The notes under the pieces were generated by a model. The model was not told where the DNA came from, made no database searches, and saw nothing but the letters and a program-made list of their open reading frames with translations. Below, one piece after another: positions 25,154 through 33,682 of a stretch of DNA of 64,000 bases; the stretch's first letter is position 1, and the number at the start of each line of letters is the position of its first letter. Source of the DNA: Acidobacteria bacterium AB60 (GTDB lineage: Bacteria; Acidobacteriota; Terriglobia; Terriglobales; Acidobacteriaceae); assembly GCA_008682415.1 (NCBI GenBank), contig VANK01000017.1:49802-113801 (forward strand), given 5' to 3'. Made by a program: the position numbers and the translations under genes.

Positions 25154-25159
25154 TATAAT
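25154..25159 (+). promoter_or_regulatory. Candidate -10 box TATAAT inside the insertion
   Basis: A consensus TATAAT in an otherwise non-coding 250-bp stretch (25068-25313). No good -35. It could drive a short transcript towards the small open frame at 25314. Confidence 0.35.
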
Positions 25160-25313
25160 CGGAATTTGGCTTTGTAGGCAAGTGAAAGGCGCACTGGGAA
25201 CTTAAAAGTCCTCGGATCCGTATGATTCAGCAACAGGCTTCAAGTGTGAACTAAAGTTGTTCCTGAGCAAGGCTGGGTCATCAAAGGATGGTAGGATTCT
25301 CCCGGGAGGGTAT

Positions 25314-25376
25314 ATGAAGATTCTTTCAACTATTCATGGTGGTGGTGGTGGTGGCGGGCAGCAACTTGGTTTCTGA
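25314..25376 (+). CDS. Possible 20-residue glycine-rich peptide
   Basis: ATG at 25314, preceded by GGGAGGG with 3-nt spacing, encodes MKILSTIHGGGGGGGQQLGF and a stop. Seven glycines come from a GGT run. It overlaps the 3' end of the convergent membrane-protein gene, whose poly-Thr tail is the antisense of the same run. It may be real (a small secreted or modified peptide beside a radical SAM gene) or chance from a trinucleotide repeat; I cannot choose. Confidence 0.25.
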   Translation: MKILSTIHGGGGGGGQQLGF

Positions 25377-26939
25377 CGTCGGCTTCACCTCGCATACAGT
25401 CCAACTAAACTTGTACTGTATGCCGGGGAAAGGGTAGAACAGCTCGCAAGATAAAGCTTTAGGCGAATTATCGTTGTAGACGAGAGAACGACGCAATCTA
25501 TCTTGCTCTCCCCAATGATTATCTCTTCCACAAAGGGCTTGCGCCTTGATGTCGGAAATGCGTAGCTTGCAGAGCGGATCAAAGTCTATGCTCAGTCGGT
25601 AGCGATAGCACGGACATTCAAACATCATGTAATACGTATCCTGATCGTTCGGCGAGCTGCGGAAGGCTCCTGGTTTCCAGAGAGTCTTGAAATCGACGAG
25701 CTGCGCGAAAGCTGCCTCCGAAGTATCCACAGATCCGTGCGTATCAATTCGGTAGTGTACTCGCCTTCGATCATCCGGATTTTCGTGGATGGCATGGAGG
25801 CTCAGATTGGCGGGGATACGCGAGAAGAGGCCCTTTTTCGTGGTGTCAAGGCCATCTCCCTCACGCGCGAGCTGATCCAGCTCCTCGAATAGTTCGCTGC
25901 TTGATCCGCGCGGATCGGATTCCGACACGCTGCTTGATCCACGGGAGTCGGATTCACGAACCAGGGTACCTACGAAAGCGGCGAGAGTATTGATTTCCGG
26001 TTCTGAATCCGGTTCTGAATCTGTCTCTAGCTTTCGGACGAAGACGTCGGAACTCAGCGAGACCACGTAGTAGAGAACGCGTTGACGAACGAAACAGGCA
26101 CCATTCGCACCGATAACAATTGAGACATCCAGATCGTGGAGAGCGTAGCCATAACGAAGGAGGCTGGCCACGTAATAGGTATAGTCACTCGCCCGAAGAT
26201 TAAGTTCGGGACTGAAGGTTCGCGACCGTTTCAACCCATGTGCAATGATCTCCGTCGGACGGTCGAGCCCCAAAAACCCTGTAATCTTGCCGATCGTCTT
26301 AATTAACATCCAAACCAGTCCGCCGGTCGCCAGCATCTTTTGAGGGCAATCTTTCGCGACGCGCTTGGAGAGGCCCTGCGCGAGCCAGAGAACTGGAAAT
26401 GTCGTAAAGAAAAGTGAGAACAAGGTACCCGCCGAAATGGAAAAGAAGTCCCAGACATGCAGATCTTCGATTTTCCACCGGAAGAAGTAGACAGTCCGAA
26501 AGTCGCCCATGAGAGTGAGGATCACTATTAAAAACGTGACCAACCACTCACGCGCCTCATAAATCAGGATTTCGTCTCCTTGGTGCATCTCGCTTAGAAT
26601 CCGTTGCTCAACTGCACTGAACTGGTCACCGAGTTTGTAACGCAGGGAAGTGTAGGCAACCTCCAGAGCATCGCTGAAGAAGATCAGGAAAAGAATGATG
26701 ACTACGATCGCCAAATGGGGCAAGAGCAAATGCGGCTCATTATTGATTTCAGTTGAAACCCAGGTGCTGAGCAGCACGGCGGCAAGGCCGAACGGGACGA
26801 CGTAGCTAACGAGCTTGATTGCCTGGGAGCGAACGGAGCTAATCAGCCCGAGGAGGGCGAGGAAGGCGATGCCCACTGCGATCAGAATGCCGTACCGCAG
26901 GGATGCGACCATCTCAGCTGATACTTTCAAATTGCTCAC
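25326..26939 (-). CDS. Multi-helix membrane protein of the insertion, unknown function
   Basis: A 537-residue protein. Six hydrophobic segments lie in the first ~240 residues (LRYGILIAVGIAFLALLGLI; LVSYVVPFGLAAVLLSTWVS; LAIVVIILFLIFFSDALEV; EWLVTFLIVILTLMGDF; SAGTLFSLFFTTFPVLWLAQ; GGLVWMLIKTIG). A ~290-residue soluble C-terminal part follows. A linker (~315-350) carries two tandem repeats, SEPDSEPE and ESDxRGSSS twice. Codon use is more AT-rich than its neighbours, as expected for acquired DNA. No family recognised. Single-gene cargo with this anchor-plus-soluble layout is common among phage-defence effectors, but nothing here proves that. Confidence 0.75.
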   Translation of the reverse strand: MSNLKVSAEMVASLRYGILIAVGIAFLALLGLISSVRSQAIKLVSYVVPFGLAAVLLSTWVSTEINNEPHLLLPHLAIVVIILFLIFFSDALEVAYTSLRYKLGDQFSAVEQRILSEMHQGDEILIYEAREWLVTFLIVILTLMGDFRTVYFFRWKIEDLHVWDFFSISAGTLFSLFFTTFPVLWLAQGLSKRVAKDCPQKMLATGGLVWMLIKTIGKITGFLGLDRPTEIIAHGLKRSRTFSPELNLRASDYTYYVASLLRYGYALHDLDVSIVIGANGACFVRQRVLYYVVSLSSDVFVRKLETDSEPDSEPEINTLAAFVGTLVRESDSRGSSSVSESDPRGSSSELFEELDQLAREGDGLDTTKKGLFSRIPANLSLHAIHENPDDRRRVHYRIDTHGSVDTSEAAFAQLVDFKTLWKPGAFRSSPNDQDTYYMMFECPCYRYRLSIDFDPLCKLRISDIKAQALCGRDNHWGEQDRLRRSLVYNDNSPKALSCELFYPFPGIQYKFSWTVCEVKPTSETKLLPATTTTTMNS

Positions 26940-27018
26940 CCGCGGGACAGCCTAGTGAGGGAAGTAAGTGTAGTCTAATTATCAACTTTGCCATCAGCTG
27001 TCAAGCATTTCATCAGAC

Positions 27019-27135
27019 GCTGCGCGCCCAACTGCACGATCGGCTGCGTGCATCGCATCAGCCACATCGACCACTGGCGGGCGCCGCAGACGAGCATGAC
27101 GTCGCCGGGAGCGGGCGGGCTGGTGCAGATTACGT
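27019..27135 (+). repeat. 3' end of the radical SAM gene, right copy
   Basis: The second copy of the 117-bp repeat, ending in TGA and followed by a CAGTGAT heptamer array (27134-27166) and the terminator at 27170. Confidence 0.95.
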
Positions 27136-27169
27136 GATCAGTGGGCAGTGATCAGTGGTCAGTGATCGG

Positions 27170-27206
27170 AACGGCGCATCCGGCGGGATGCGCCGTTGGT
27201 TTTTTG
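27170..27206 (+). terminator. Rho-independent terminator, probably the original one of the radical SAM gene
   Basis: Perfect 12-bp stem AACGGCGCATCC / GGATGCGCCGTT, 4-base loop, then GGTTTTTT. Confidence 0.88.
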
Positions 27207-27219
27207 GTGGGAGCTTTGG

Positions 27220-27552
27220 CTAGAAGTCGTTGCGGGTGGAGACGATGAGGGCGCCGATGGCGCCGAGGGTGAGAAGCAGCATGAGGACGAATCCCCAGCG
27301 GTGCAGCAGCGGGATGGGATCGTCGCCGAGGACGCCGGGGATCTCGTCGCGGCGGACCATCGTGCCGCGGTCGCAGTGGTCGCAGGCGATGAGGTACTTG
27401 CGTTTGACCACGAAGCCGAACGCCCAGTAAAGATGCAGGAAGGTGTAGCTGACGTGGGCGCGGAACTCATGCCAGGCGCCGCAGTGCGGGCAGGGGCGCG
27501 AGCCCAGCTCGGCGATGGGGAGGGAGTTGCCGCGCACTCCGTAGAAGATCAT
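27220..27552 (-). CDS. Small zinc-ribbon membrane protein
   Basis: 110 residues. Two CxxC pairs, CPHC (~21-24) and CDHC (~57-60), form a zinc ribbon. A C-terminal membrane helix is WGFVLMLLLTLGAIGALIVS. The ATG at 27552 follows GGAG. It is downstream of the peptidyl-prolyl isomerase gene on the same strand (70 nt), so it is possibly in the same transcript. Function unknown. Confidence 0.75.
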   Translation of the reverse strand: MIFYGVRGNSLPIAELGSRPCPHCGAWHEFRAHVSYTFLHLYWAFGFVVKRKYLIACDHCDRGTMVRRDEIPGVLGDDPIPLLHRWGFVLMLLLTLGAIGALIVSTRNDF

Positions 27553-27622
27553 GAATCGTTCTCCGATCTTCCGGGCCCCGCGCAGGGTTGTGCGCGGGGC
27601 GGGCGGTTCCGGCTGCGCCGGG

Positions 27623-28372
27623 CTACTTGCCGGCGGGGGACTTTGCGGCCGGCCTGGCTGCCGGTTTAGCGGCCGCCTTGGCGGGCGCGGCGGGCGCGGC
27701 GGCGGGCACGATCTTCGCCATCTTGATCTTGTCCATCTCCGGGAAGTTGGTCTTGATGTAGGCGTCGCCCTGCTCCGTGATGAGGTCCTGGCGGGGACGC
27801 TCGCCATAGCCGGGGAAGATCTTGTCGACCACGTCCATGCCTTCAATGACGGTGCCGAAGGGCGCGAAGCCCATGCCGTCGAGGCGGGCGTTGTCAACGA
27901 AGTTGATGAAGAGCTGGGTGGTGCGGGTGTTGGGGCCGGCGGTGGCGAAGACCAGGCTGCCGCGCTTGTTGCTCTGCTTGACGGGGTCGTCGGGGATGCG
28001 GGCTTCGTGCCAGACCTTGTTGAGCGCGGGATCGGCGGCGAGCCCGAACTGCACGACGAAGCCGGGCACCACGCGGAAGAACGAGGCGTTGGTGAAGTAG
28101 CCATACTTCACCAGGTTGTAGAAGCGGTCGGCGCCGAGGGGCGCCCAGTCGCGATGCACTTCGACGACGAAGTCGCCCACCGTGGTGGTAAAGCGGGCCT
28201 TGTAGACAGCGGGGGCGGTGGCCTTGAGCGAAGCGGGGTTCAGCAGCGAGGGACGGGGGCCCGCGGCATGCGCGGCGCCGGGCTTGGCGGGAGCTTTCTT
28301 GGGAGCGGGGGCCTGGGCGTGCGACGCGAGAAGGCTTGCGCACACAAGGATGCCAGTGGTGAGTGCTTTCAT
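27623..28372 (-). CDS. Periplasmic peptidyl-prolyl isomerase, cyclophilin type
   Basis: A 249-residue cyclophilin that isomerises Xaa-Pro bonds during protein folding. Signal peptide MKALTTGILVCASLLASHAQ, a proline/alanine linker, then the cyclophilin domain (~57-215) with SFFRVVPGFVVQFG, TRTTQLFINFVDN and PFGTVIEGMDVVDKI. The C-terminus is an Ala/Pro/Lys-rich tail. It sits next to a thiol-disulfide protein, a plausible envelope-folding pair. Confidence 0.9.
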   Translation of the reverse strand: MKALTTGILVCASLLASHAQAPAPKKAPAKPGAAHAAGPRPSLLNPASLKATAPAVYKARFTTTVGDFVVEVHRDWAPLGADRFYNLVKYGYFTNASFFRVVPGFVVQFGLAADPALNKVWHEARIPDDPVKQSNKRGSLVFATAGPNTRTTQLFINFVDNARLDGMGFAPFGTVIEGMDVVDKIFPGYGERPRQDLITEQGDAYIKTNFPEMDKIKMAKIVPAAAPAAPAKAAAKPAARPAAKSPAGK

Positions 28373-28474
28373 GACTGTGGATTATAAACAGGCGATGAGT
28401 GACGGCACAGCGGGGCGAGGGCGGGGCGTGGAGGAGCCGGCGGCGGGAAGGAGCCGTCGCCGGCTGAGATGCGG

Positions 28475-29188
28475 CTACTTCTTGGCGGTGGTCTTGGCGG
28501 GAGCGGCGCCGCGGGTATCGGCGATTGCCTGATCGATCAACTGGAAGAGCTTGGTGCGATCGACGACTTCGACGAAGGGCGCGCCCTTGGAGTGATCGGT
28601 GACCACCCAGATGGTGGGGGTGTGCTCGATGCCGACGCGCTGGCCGAGGGCGTAGTCGGCCTTGACCTCAGCGGCCAGCTTACCCTGCGGATCGACGTTG
28701 AAGGGGAAGGCAATGCCGTGGTCGGAGGCGAACTTCTGGGTGAAGTCAGACATCTTGGCCGGGTCTTCCCCGAGCTGCGGCTGGGCGTCGAAGATGGCGT
28801 CGCGGTAGTCGTCGCCGAGCTTCTTGCTCTTGGTATCGAACCAGCGCGCGTTGACGGCGGCCTGGAAGCTCCACGGGTGGAACGAGAGGGGGAAGTCGTG
28901 GCGCACCCAGGGAATGTGGTACTTGTCGGCGGCCTCACGGAGCAGCGGATTGGCGCGGGCGCAGTCGGGGCATTCCATGTCTTCCCACTCCACGATAGCG
29001 ACGCGGGAGCCTGCAGGCGGCTTGAGGGCGCTGGGGTCGTGGACCTGGGTGCCGGCCGGCGGAGGGGTGAACTGCGCGTGCGCGGCGGGTGCGGTGAGAA
29101 CGGCGGCGGTGAAAACGGCCGCGGAAACAAGGGGCGCAAGGCCGACGGTCCGGCGGGCGCGAAAAGCGAGAGCTGTGAACAAAGGCAT
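28475..29188 (-). CDS. DsbA-like thiol-disulfide oxidoreductase
   Basis: A 237-residue exported thioredoxin-fold protein. The N-terminus has an Arg/Ala-rich signal ending near PAAHAQ (~43). The active site is CPDC in EWEDMECPDCARANPLLRE (~73-76), and a cis-Pro is in HTPTIWVV. Helical insertion and length fit the DsbA/thioredoxin_4 group. It probably introduces or shuffles disulfides in the periplasm. Confidence 0.88.
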   Translation of the reverse strand: MPLFTALAFRARRTVGLAPLVSAAVFTAAVLTAPAAHAQFTPPPAGTQVHDPSALKPPAGSRVAIVEWEDMECPDCARANPLLREAADKYHIPWVRHDFPLSFHPWSFQAAVNARWFDTKSKKLGDDYRDAIFDAQPQLGEDPAKMSDFTQKFASDHGIAFPFNVDPQGKLAAEVKADYALGQRVGIEHTPTIWVVTDHSKGAPFVEVVDRTKLFQLIDQAIADTRGAAPAKTTAKK

Positions 29189-29260
29189 GCTGGTTTGACG
29201 GCTCCTGTGTTCGATTGTATCGATCTCAGGGGCGAGCGACCAGAGGCGCGCGAGGCGGGG

Positions 29261-29389
29261 TCATGCGCGCCGGTCGGGGTCGTTCTCGTGCTCGCGGCGG
29301 CGCGCGGCCATCCATTGACGCCACATGTAGTCGGCCACCAGGGAGCCGGCGATGACGAGGATGGCGGCGATGAGGAGAACGGCTTTCAT
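29261..29389 (-). CDS. Small single-helix membrane protein
   Basis: 42 residues from ATG 29389. One membrane helix (AVLLIAAILVIAGSLVADYM) is followed by a charged tail (RRREHENDPDRRA). No strong ribosome site, but the hydrophobic/charged layout is coherent and the frame fills the gap between two same-strand genes. Function unknown. Confidence 0.5.
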   Translation of the reverse strand: MKAVLLIAAILVIAGSLVADYMWRQWMAARRREHENDPDRRA

Positions 29390-29451
29390 GCGGTGCTTAT
29401 GGTCAGGGAGGGCTGGGGGCATGCGCGGGACGATGCCCCCATGCGCGATGG

Positions 29452-30480
29452 TTACTGGCGGCCGACCACCAGGATCTCAAAGCTGCCCGGCACGATGGAC
29501 GGACGCGGATGCGGATGCTCGGCGGTGGGCGCAGGCGGCGCGCCGAACTCGGCGGTGACCAGGTAGATGCGATCGGTGCCCGGATCGTAGGTCATGGTGC
29601 GGGCGCCGCGCTGGGTGGGCAGGGTCTCGATGGAGGGAAAGCCTGGCTCGGCGGTGTTGATGACGGAGAGCACGCCCTCGCCGCAGGAGGCGAACGCGAT
29701 TTTGTGCTCGGGCGAGTAGCCGGCGGCGTCCGGGCCGTTGCCGATGGGGGGCAAAGCGAGGGACTTGCCGGTGTTCGAGTCCGTCACGGCCATTTTTTTG
29801 CCGTCGCAGACGGAGAAGAGACGATGCCCGGCGACGTCGAAGGCGAGACCGGAGGGCGACTCGCAGCCGATGGGCCAGGTGGCGGTGAGGGTCTTGGTTT
29901 TTGCGTCGAGGCGAACGATGGAGTTCTTGTCTTCGATGTTGTCGAAGACGGTGCCCTGTCCGTCGACTGCGGGGAACTCGGGTTTGCCGGGCAGCGGGAT
30001 GGTGGCCACCACCTTGCGCGAGGCGGCGTCGATGACGCTGACGTCTTTGCTGCGGCCGTCGAAGGCCCACACGGTCTGGGTCGCCGGTTCGTAGACGATG
30101 CCGTCGGGGTTGGTGCCCACGGGGATGCTGGCCACCTTCTCCAGCGAAGAGCGGTCGAAGACCACGACCTCGTTGGCGCCGCCGTCGGAGATGTAGCCGA
30201 GCTTTCCGGAGTCGTCGAGGGCCACGCCATGCGTGCCTTTGAGGCCGGTGATGGCGCCCACCGGTTTGCCGGTCTGCGTATCGATGACTTCGACGCGGGG
30301 GCCGTGGGTGACGTAGAGGTGATGCGCGGAGGGATCGACGGTGAGGTAGTCCCATCCGCCCTCGCCGCCGATCTTCCATTGGTCGATGACTTTGTAGGGC
30401 TGCTGCGCGGAGAGCACTGCGGGTGCGGAGAGGCAGATCGCGAACAAAGCAACGAGGTGGACACGCGAATGGCGGATCAT
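29452..30480 (-). CDS. Exported YncE-like beta-propeller protein
   Basis: A 342-residue protein. Signal peptide (MIRHSRVHLVALFAICLSAP..LSAQ), then seven-bladed propeller repeats of the YVTN/YncE type: GTHGVALDDSGKLGYISDGG, VVVFDRSSLEKVASIPVGTN, DGIVYEPATQTVWAFDGRSK and so on. AGGAG precedes the ATG at 30480; an upstream in-frame start would bury the signal peptide. Usually surface or periplasmic; ligand unknown. Confidence 0.88.
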   Translation of the reverse strand: MIRHSRVHLVALFAICLSAPAVLSAQQPYKVIDQWKIGGEGGWDYLTVDPSAHHLYVTHGPRVEVIDTQTGKPVGAITGLKGTHGVALDDSGKLGYISDGGANEVVVFDRSSLEKVASIPVGTNPDGIVYEPATQTVWAFDGRSKDVSVIDAASRKVVATIPLPGKPEFPAVDGQGTVFDNIEDKNSIVRLDAKTKTLTATWPIGCESPSGLAFDVAGHRLFSVCDGKKMAVTDSNTGKSLALPPIGNGPDAAGYSPEHKIAFASCGEGVLSVINTAEPGFPSIETLPTQRGARTMTYDPGTDRIYLVTAEFGAPPAPTAEHPHPRPSIVPGSFEILVVGRQ

Positions 30481-30666
30481 GATCGATCTCCTGAACGACG
30501 GCGCAAGAATACCACCGCGAGGCTTAAGGGACGATGAAGGAGGGGCTTTGCCGGGTGCAGCGGGACTGGCCTGCGCGCCTTCGTTGTTCACCAATTAGCG
30601 ATCGCTGGAAACGTACAATAGGGATTTGCCGTCAGAAATGCGGGCCATCGCCCTCCAGGGATTTTC

Positions 30667-31953
30667 GTGCGCATTGTTCTCTCGAATATTGGTACGTACG
30701 GCGACATTCATCCGCTGATCGCCCTGGCCGTGGAGTTGAAGAGGCGCGGGCACGTGCCGGTGATGGCTCTGCCCGCGGTGTATGCGCCGAAGATTGCGCC
30801 GCTGGGAATCGAGTTTCACGCGATCCGGCCCGATATCGACCCCAAGAACACGGTGCTGGTGGAGATGATCTACGACGTAAAGAAGGGCACCGAGCGCGGC
30901 CTGCGCGACTTTCTTTTCCCGGTGCTTCGGCAGACCTATGACGACCTGCTGGAGGCCGCGACCAAGCCACAGCGCGCGGATCTTCTGCTGCTGGGCGAGT
31001 TGAATTATGCGGGACCGATCGTGGCCGATGTGACCGGGATTCCGTGGGCGAGCTACGTGCTGGCGCCGCTGTCGTTCTTCTCGGCCTTCGATCCGCCGGT
31101 GCTGCCGCCCTATCGACGGCTGTCGCGGGCGGACCGGGCGGTGCCCGGCATGGGCCGCGCGATGCGCCGCCTGGCGCGTTTTGCCACGCGGCGATGGCCG
31201 GAGCCGATCTACGAGCTTCGCCGCAAGCTGGGACTTCCGCGCGGCGCCAATCCGCTGTTCGATGCCAAGCACTCGCCGTACCTGGTTCTGGCCTTGTTCA
31301 GCCGTGTACTGGGGACGGAGCAGCGCGACTGGCCGCCCAACACGCAGATCACCGGCTTCTGCTTTTACGACGCGGAGAACGGCGATGCCAGCCTGCCGCC
31401 GCATCTGGAGAAGTTTTTGGCCGAAGGACCGGCGCCCATCGTCTTCACGCTGGGCTCGGCGGCGGTGCTGGCCGCGGGACGCTTCTTCGAACACTCAGCG
31501 CGGGCGGCTATCAAGCTGGGAGCGCGCGCCGTGCTACTGATCGGCAAAGATGAGCGCAATCGTCCGCGCCAGGAGCTGCCGCCTTCGGTGTGCGTGGCGG
31601 AGTACGCACCCTACTCCGCGCTGTTTTCGCGGGCCGCGCTGGTGGTGCACCAGGGAGGCGTGGGAACGACGGCGCAATGCCTGCGCGCCGGCAAGCCCAT
31701 GCTGATCATGCCCTACTCGCACGACCAGCCAGACAACGCGCGGCGCATGCGCCGGCTGAAGGTGTCGCGCACCATCCAGCGCGGCAACTACACGCCCATC
31801 CGCGTGGCGCGCAAGATTCGCAAGATGCTGGAGGAGCCGACGTATGCCCGGCGCGCCGAGAGCGTGATGCGGCAGATTGCGCACGAAGACGGCACCACGA
31901 CGGCCTGCGACGCCCTGGAAGACCTTTTCAGGAGACACGGAAAGGAGAGGTAG
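30667..31953 (+). CDS. Glycosyltransferase, GT1/UGT type
   Basis: A 428-residue GT-B enzyme. The N-terminal domain begins MRIVLSNIGTYGDIHPLIAL (the GxxGDhxP loop of sterol/macrolide glucosyltransferases). The C-terminal domain carries the nucleotide-sugar signature FSRAALVVHQGGVGTTAQCL..PMLIMPYSHDQPDNARRM (~318-360). GTG start at 30667. Acceptor unknown; a lipid, carotenoid or secondary metabolite is typical. Two nucleotides separate it from the YciI gene. Confidence 0.9.
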   Translation: MRIVLSNIGTYGDIHPLIALAVELKRRGHVPVMALPAVYAPKIAPLGIEFHAIRPDIDPKNTVLVEMIYDVKKGTERGLRDFLFPVLRQTYDDLLEAATKPQRADLLLLGELNYAGPIVADVTGIPWASYVLAPLSFFSAFDPPVLPPYRRLSRADRAVPGMGRAMRRLARFATRRWPEPIYELRRKLGLPRGANPLFDAKHSPYLVLALFSRVLGTEQRDWPPNTQITGFCFYDAENGDASLPPHLEKFLAEGPAPIVFTLGSAAVLAAGRFFEHSARAAIKLGARAVLLIGKDERNRPRQELPPSVCVAEYAPYSALFSRAALVVHQGGVGTTAQCLRAGKPMLIMPYSHDQPDNARRMRRLKVSRTIQRGNYTPIRVARKIRKMLEEPTYARRAESVMRQIAHEDGTTTACDALEDLFRRHGKER

Positions 31954-31955
31954 GA

Positions 31956-32225
31956 ATGCTGTTCGTAGTGATTGGCAGCCGCGCCGGCAAAACGCGCGAA
32001 GAGATCATGGCGATCTTTCCTCGCCACAAGGCATTTCTCGATCAATTCCTGGCGCGCGGCCAGGTGGTGGGAGTCGGACCTTTCACCGACGCGGGCGGAG
32101 GAAACATGGCGATCTTTCGCACGCGGGAAGCGGCGGAAGACTTCGCCGCAAACGACCCGTTCCTGCTGGAAGGCGCGGTGAAGGAATACCAGGTGAAGGA
32201 GTGGGCCGACCAGATGCTCTCGTAA
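31956..32225 (+). CDS. YciI family protein
   Basis: 89 residues with the YCII ferredoxin-like fold (RHKAFLDQFLARGQVVGVGP..FRTREAAEDFAANDPFLLEGAV). AAAGGAGAGG precedes the ATG. It directly follows the glycosyltransferase and is probably co-transcribed. Members are small dehalogenase-like or monooxygenase-like proteins; no specific role is known here. Confidence 0.88.
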   Translation: MLFVVIGSRAGKTREEIMAIFPRHKAFLDQFLARGQVVGVGPFTDAGGGNMAIFRTREAAEDFAANDPFLLEGAVKEYQVKEWADQMLS

Positions 32226-32237
32226 ACACCGGGTCAG

Positions 32238-32807
32238 TCAATAGAGCAGCGGAATCAGGCAACGCGTTTTGCGCTTGTACTCTGCGTACTGCTCGCCAAA
32301 GTGCTCCGTAAGCGCGATCTCCTCCACGTGGATGCGGTACAACAAGGCCGCGGTAGGAAAGAGGATGAGCACCGCCAGGCTGAGCCAGTTCCGCTCGTAG
32401 AGGCCCACTGCCGTGAAGATGATCAGCATCCCTGTATACGACGGGTGCCGGACCAGCCGGTAAAGGCCGGTGGTGCGCAGCTTTTGCGACGCGTGAATGG
32501 CTACGTTGGTGCTGAACGAGGCTCCCAGCGAGAAGACCGCAGCCCAGCGGACTGCCAATCCGCCGGCAAGCAGCACGAGCGCAGGAATGCGCAGCCAATG
32601 AGCACCGCCCAGGATATTGCGCGGGTGCGACTCGCCATACTGCATGGCGATCCAGAATGAAGCAAAGATCACGAAAAGCAGCACGATGAGCGAGCCGCGG
32701 TCGCGCAGCTTGCCGCGACGACGCGTGGTGGGCGTAACCAGTTGCAGCAGAATCTCTGAAGAGATCCAGGCCCAGTAAAGGATCGCGAAGATCGTGGGAG
32801 CAGTCAC
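32238..32807 (-). CDS. Isoprenylcysteine carboxyl methyltransferase-like membrane protein
   Basis: A 189-residue ICMT/PEMT-type methyltransferase with about five membrane helices. The SAM-binding C-terminal signature is LRTTGLYRLVRHPSYTGMLI and then EEIALTEHFGEQYAEYKRKT. Bacterial members methylate unknown small or lipid substrates. Convergent with the YciI gene, 12 bp apart. Confidence 0.88.
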   Translation of the reverse strand: MTAPTIFAILYWAWISSEILLQLVTPTTRRRGKLRDRGSLIVLLFVIFASFWIAMQYGESHPRNILGGAHWLRIPALVLLAGGLAVRWAAVFSLGASFSTNVAIHASQKLRTTGLYRLVRHPSYTGMLIIFTAVGLYERNWLSLAVLILFPTAALLYRIHVEEIALTEHFGEQYAEYKRKTRCLIPLLY

Positions 32808-32862
32808 GGTCGGCCCTGAATGCGCTTACTCGCAGCGCAGTTTTTGGAACATCGCCTCCATC

Positions 32863-32997
32863 CTATCTTTGAACGGGCGAAATGGACCTGCGAAAATCGC
32901 GGCGAGTTCCCACGCTCGTGCATGCTTCCGCAAGATGTGCCGAGATATTCAACGCGGCGGCCTGGAAGCGTGCCTGCTCGGAGAGGGGCGAGAAAGA
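32863..32997 (-). pseudogene. Possible remnant of an S23-type four-helix-bundle gene
   Basis: A 44-codon open stretch between two stops reads QARFQAAALNISAHLAEACT and then SVGTRRDFRRSIS, which lines up with the QLRRAAVSIPSNIAEG..RREFxxFL core of the S23 genes at 2635 and 4214. It has no start and breaks off after ~44 codons. The match is short and weak, so this could be chance. Confidence 0.3.
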
Positions 32998-33679
32998 TCA
33001 GTGGGCCTGAGAAGACAGAAACCCGAGGATCTCCCTCATGACTCGCCCCGCCTGCGGCGTCTGAAACAGAAACTGCGCGTGCGCGGAGCCGTCGAGGACG
33101 ACAAGTTTCTTCGGGCCAGGTGCTTTCTCGAACTGTGCGCGGAATTCCCGGCAAACGCAGGCCCTCCCCGCTGGTATCATCGCGTGCCACCAGGAACAGA
33201 CTGGGCGACTTCAGCTTATCCGCCGGACCGTTCGGCGCGGAGCCGAGGAAGACGAGGCGATCGATCTCCCCGGGTGCCGCGGCCATGGAGGCATCACCGG
33301 CCGCACCCCCACCGAGGCTTGCCCCGACAATTGACACGGTCCGCGCCCCGACGGAGTGGAGATAGCGCACGGCAGCCAGCACATCGAGATGAAGGGGAGC
33401 GGTGTAGATGTCTTTGTCGCCCGGGCCGTGCGACTTGCCATAACTGCGAAAGTCAAACGCGAGCACATGGAAGCCGGCGGCTGCGAGTTGCTCAGCCTGG
33501 GGACGCCAGCTCTCTTTATTGAACTGGCCCCCGTGAGCCAGCACCAGGCCTTTGTCCCCGTGACCGTAGAGATCGGCCACGATGACGCCTCCGTCACTGG
33601 TGGGGATAGAGACGTTGGACTGCGCGCGCCCCGCGATCCCGAGCAGGAGCCCCGCGAGCATCAGGATCGGGGTGCGCAT
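32998..33679 (-). pseudogene. Exported alpha/beta hydrolase, frameshifted
   Basis: The first frame gives a signal peptide (MRTPILMLAGLLLGIAGRAQ), HGGQFNKESW, the nucleophile elbow GASLGGG (~91-97) and LFLVARDDTSGEGLRLPG. It then leaves the family pattern at about 33145. The continuation, RAQFEKAPGPKKLVVLDGSAHAQ and on to FLSSQAH, is in the next frame and includes the catalytic His (GSAHAQFLF). A GGAATTCC where GGAATCC is expected (one extra T) near 33142-33149 accounts for the shift. Either the gene is broken or the base is a sequencing error. Confidence 0.75.
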
Positions 33680-33682
33680 CGA

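Larger units (their letters stand above)
25066..27018. mobile_element. Candidate 2-kb insertion at the 3' end of the radical SAM gene
   Basis: A segment of clearly lower GC, bounded by 117-bp direct repeats of the host gene's end, carrying one long gene (minus) and a 20-codon open frame (plus). It separates the host gene from its terminator yet leaves the gene intact, as elements do when they integrate into a gene's 3' end and restore it. No recombinase is present, so any mover acted in trans or has been lost. A partial gene duplication is the alternative. Confidence 0.6.

Noticed and set aside
32804..32997. Extension of the hydrolase in its first frame towards 32804
   Set aside because: The family pattern continues in the other frame; the extension has no homology-like features.
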